A program made the translations under genes and the position numbers. Below the pieces are notes generated by a model. The model worked only from the letters and a program-made list of their open reading frames with translations, was not told the DNA's origin and searched no databases. Positions 23,231-24,943 of a stretch of DNA of 24,943 bases are shown here, piece after piece. Numbering within the stretch: the first letter of the stretch is position 1; every line of letters begins with the position of its first letter. This DNA comes from a bacterium (GTDB lineage: Bacteria > Ratteibacteria > UBA8468 > B48-G9 > DTJG01), in assembly GCA_026418655.1 (NCBI GenBank), contig JAOAAW010000085.1:1-24943 (forward strand), read 5' to 3'.

Positions 23231-24075
23231 ATAAACTACCTTGCTGGGTAAGAAAAAAAATTTCAACAGGGACAGGGTATCAATTGACAAAGGACATCAT
23301 TTCAAAATATGGTCTTACCACTGTTTGCACCAATGCAAGATGTCCCAATATCTACGAGTGCTTTGAGAAAAGATATGCCACATTTATGATTCTCGGAAAC
23401 ATCTGCACAAGGGCCTGCGGATTTTGCAGTGTCAGTCATAATAAAAAGCCATTGCCGGTTGATGTTGACGAGCCGTACCACATTGCAATGGCTGTGAAGG
23501 AACTGGGTTTGAAATATGTCGTTATTACTTCTGTTACAAGAGACGATCTTTTTGATGGTGGAGCCGAACATTTTTCAAGATGTATAAGGATGATACGGAA
23601 ACATAATCCTGAAACAAAAATTGAACCATTGGTACCTGATTTTAAGGGTAATATCGAGCATCTTGAAATTGTTCTTGAAGCATTGCCTGATATTTTTTCT
23701 CACAATCTTGAAACTGTGCCGGCTTTGTATCCTGATGTAAGACCGCAGGCAAATTACAAAACTTCCCTGAAAATGCTTGAATATGCAAAGAAAAAAGGAT
23801 TTCCAATAAAATCCGGGATAATGGTTGGTCTTGGAGAAACAAAACAGCAGATATTAGAGGTAATGAATGACCTGAGAAACATTGATTGTGATTATTTTGT
23901 CATCGGCCAATATCTGAAGCCATCCTCAGAAAACCTTGATGTAAAGGAATTCATCCATCCTGATATTTTCCAAGAATACAGGATTATTGGTGAAAAACTC
24001 GGGTTTAAAAAAGTATTTTCAGGAGTATTTTGCAGAAGTTCTTATATGGCTGAACTTGCTTTTACAGAAAAATGA
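23227..24075 (+). CDS. lipA: Lipoyl synthase (radical SAM)
   Basis: LipA inserts two sulfur atoms into octanoyl groups bound to lipoyl domains. It has 282 residues. The auxiliary iron-sulfur cluster ligands are Cys34, Cys39 and Cys45 (CTNARCPNIYEC). The radical SAM cluster is Cys60, Cys64 and Cys67 (CTRACGFC). The conserved C-terminal serine motif is RSSYMA at about 270-275. All are present and the length is normal. The ATG lies in an ATGA overlap with lpd, and its stop overlaps the next gene's start in the same way. No octanoyltransferase (lipB) or lipoate ligase gene is in view, so the octanoyl donor step must be encoded elsewhere. Confidence 0.97.
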   Translation: MNKLPCWVRKKISTGTGYQLTKDIISKYGLTTVCTNARCPNIYECFEKRYATFMILGNICTRACGFCSVSHNKKPLPVDVDEPYHIAMAVKELGLKYVVITSVTRDDLFDGGAEHFSRCIRMIRKHNPETKIEPLVPDFKGNIEHLEIVLEALPDIFSHNLETVPALYPDVRPQANYKTSLKMLEYAKKKGFPIKSGIMVGLGETKQQILEVMNDLRNIDCDYFVIGQYLKPSSENLDVKEFIHPDIFQEYRIIGEKLGFKKVFSGVFCRSSYMAELAFTEK

Positions 24076-24943
24076 GACGATTGAGAACAATCTTGTTTTT
24101 GTTTTCGGTTTTTACAATAGTTTGTCCTGCGCAGGAAAAACTCGTTGTTATCAGTCCTCACTGGGAAGGTGTAAAGATTGAAATAGAAAAGGCATTCAAA
24201 AAATACTATAAGACACTGAAAAATAAAGATATAAGAATTGAATGGCTGGATCAGGGAGGTAGTTCTGATGACCTGAAATATGTTGAATCCCTTTTCGCCA
24301 GGAATCCTGAAACCACCGGTATTGATATATTTTTTGGTGGCGGGCTTGATCCTTATCTGAGATTAAAAGGACAGGGTTTTCTTCAGAAATGGAAAGCACC
24401 TGATGAAATTTTAAAAACGATTCCAGCCCAGTGCAACGGCATTCCGAATTATGATGAGGATTATACCTGGTATGGAATTGTACTTTCAAGTTTTGGAATT
24501 CTGTGTAATAAAAGGGTGCTTGAATTTATAAATGCGCCTATTCCAAAACAGTGGAGTGATCTTGCAAATCCTGTTTACTATAGCTGGGTGGGTGCATCAG
24601 ATCCACGGCATAGTGGCAGCATGCATATGATGTTTGAAATCATTCTCCAGGCAAATGGCTGGGAAAAGGGCTGGAAAACAATCCTTGGAATACTTGCAAA
24701 CACATCAAGTATTCCAACAAGTGCATCCCAGGCAGCAAAAGATACCGCAATCGGACAAACTGCGGTTTCTCTCTCCATTGACTCTTATGCTCTTGCCCAG
24801 ATAGAAATCAATGGCCCAGAAAATATGATTTTTGTATTGCCTGAAAAACAGACAGTAATAAATCCTGATTGCGCAGGAATTCTGAAAGGAGCGCCGAATT
24901 TAGAAAACGCAAAACTTTTCATGGAATTTTTGCTTACAGATGA
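24072..24943 (+). CDS. ABC-transporter extracellular solute-binding protein, 3' truncated by window edge
   Basis: An open frame from ATG 24072, in an ATGA overlap with lipA, runs 290 codons to the end of the window without a stop. The N-terminus MRRLRTILFLFSVFTIVCPAQ is a signal peptide, with likely cleavage after Ala20 or Gln21. The mature part looks like a periplasmic binding protein of the iron/putrescine/sulfate-like group (SBP_bac type): KLVVISPHWEG at the start, IDIFFGGGLDPYLRLKGQGFL, a WYGIVLSSFGILCNKRVLE hinge strand, and LANPVYYSWVGASDPRHSGS. The ligand cannot be told. Permease and ATPase genes would be expected beyond the window. Its coupling to lipA is unusual; the functional link, if any, is unknown. 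Confidence 0.88.
   Translation, partial: MRRLRTILFLFSVFTIVCPAQEKLVVISPHWEGVKIEIEKAFKKYYKTLKNKDIRIEWLDQGGSSDDLKYVESLFARNPETTGIDIFFGGGLDPYLRLKGQGFLQKWKAPDEILKTIPAQCNGIPNYDEDYTWYGIVLSSFGILCNKRVLEFINAPIPKQWSDLANPVYYSWVGASDPRHSGSMHMMFEIILQANGWEKGWKTILGILANTSSIPTSASQAAKDTAIGQTAVSLSIDSYALAQIEINGPENMIFVLPEKQTVINPDCAGILKGAPNLENAKLFMEFLLTD

Overview
The window is 24.9 kb of AT-rich, densely packed bacterial DNA. Bacterial traits are consensus Shine-Dalgarno sites, sigma-70-like promoters, a bacterial IleS with a C-terminal zinc finger, a tRNA-Ser without encoded CCA, and a lipoate-dependent enzyme pair. Two features are better known from archaea or deep-branching bacteria: a translin-family protein and a two-gene carB. 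Together with cytoplasmic glycoside hydrolases and a URO-D-family gene, this suggests an uncultured anaerobic polysaccharide user, perhaps near Omnitrophota/Ratteibacteria or another PVC-neighbourhood lineage. That placement is inference; no marker here fixes it.

Layout. Positions 1-1200 (minus): a divergent YchF/Obg-like GTPase followed by the start of an unrecognised gene that runs off the left edge. Positions 1340-3511 (plus): a large GHL6/GH42-like glycoside hydrolase. Positions 3580-11111 (plus): flavodoxin, ileS, carA and a split carB, with gaps of a few bases or overlaps. Positions 11149-15679 (plus): glnA, a YacP-like NYN/PIN nuclease, a translin-family protein, pgeF and a GH20-like enzyme, led by an extended -10 promoter. 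Positions 15735-16031 (plus): a very basic 65-residue protein with the best expression signals in the window, then tRNA-Ser(GGA). The 3' part of this tRNA is duplicated 123 bp downstream, around a GC-rich hairpin segment. Positions 16163-20137 (minus): a URO-D-family gene followed by a GH2 enzyme whose last codons lie in that duplicated repeat. Positions 20302-20944 (plus): a decayed pcm pseudogene. Positions 20970-21791 (minus): endonuclease IV, apparently leaderless. Positions 21917 to the end (plus): lpd, lipA and a truncated ABC-type solute-binding protein, joined by ATGA overlaps.

How the genes fit together. The carAB and glnA genes link glutamine supply to carbamoyl phosphate for pyrimidine and arginine synthesis. 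Lpd and LipA serve lipoylated complexes such as glycine cleavage or 2-oxoacid dehydrogenases. The glycoside hydrolases and URO-D gene suggest intracellular processing of imported oligosaccharides. The item most worth following is the overlapping NYN nuclease/translin pair, a possible two-component RNA-processing system. A T7 tract at the nuclease stop means that losing one T would fuse the two proteins in frame. No gene-free stretch exceeds 300 bp, and I saw no CRISPR array, insertion sequence or convincing intrinsic terminator.
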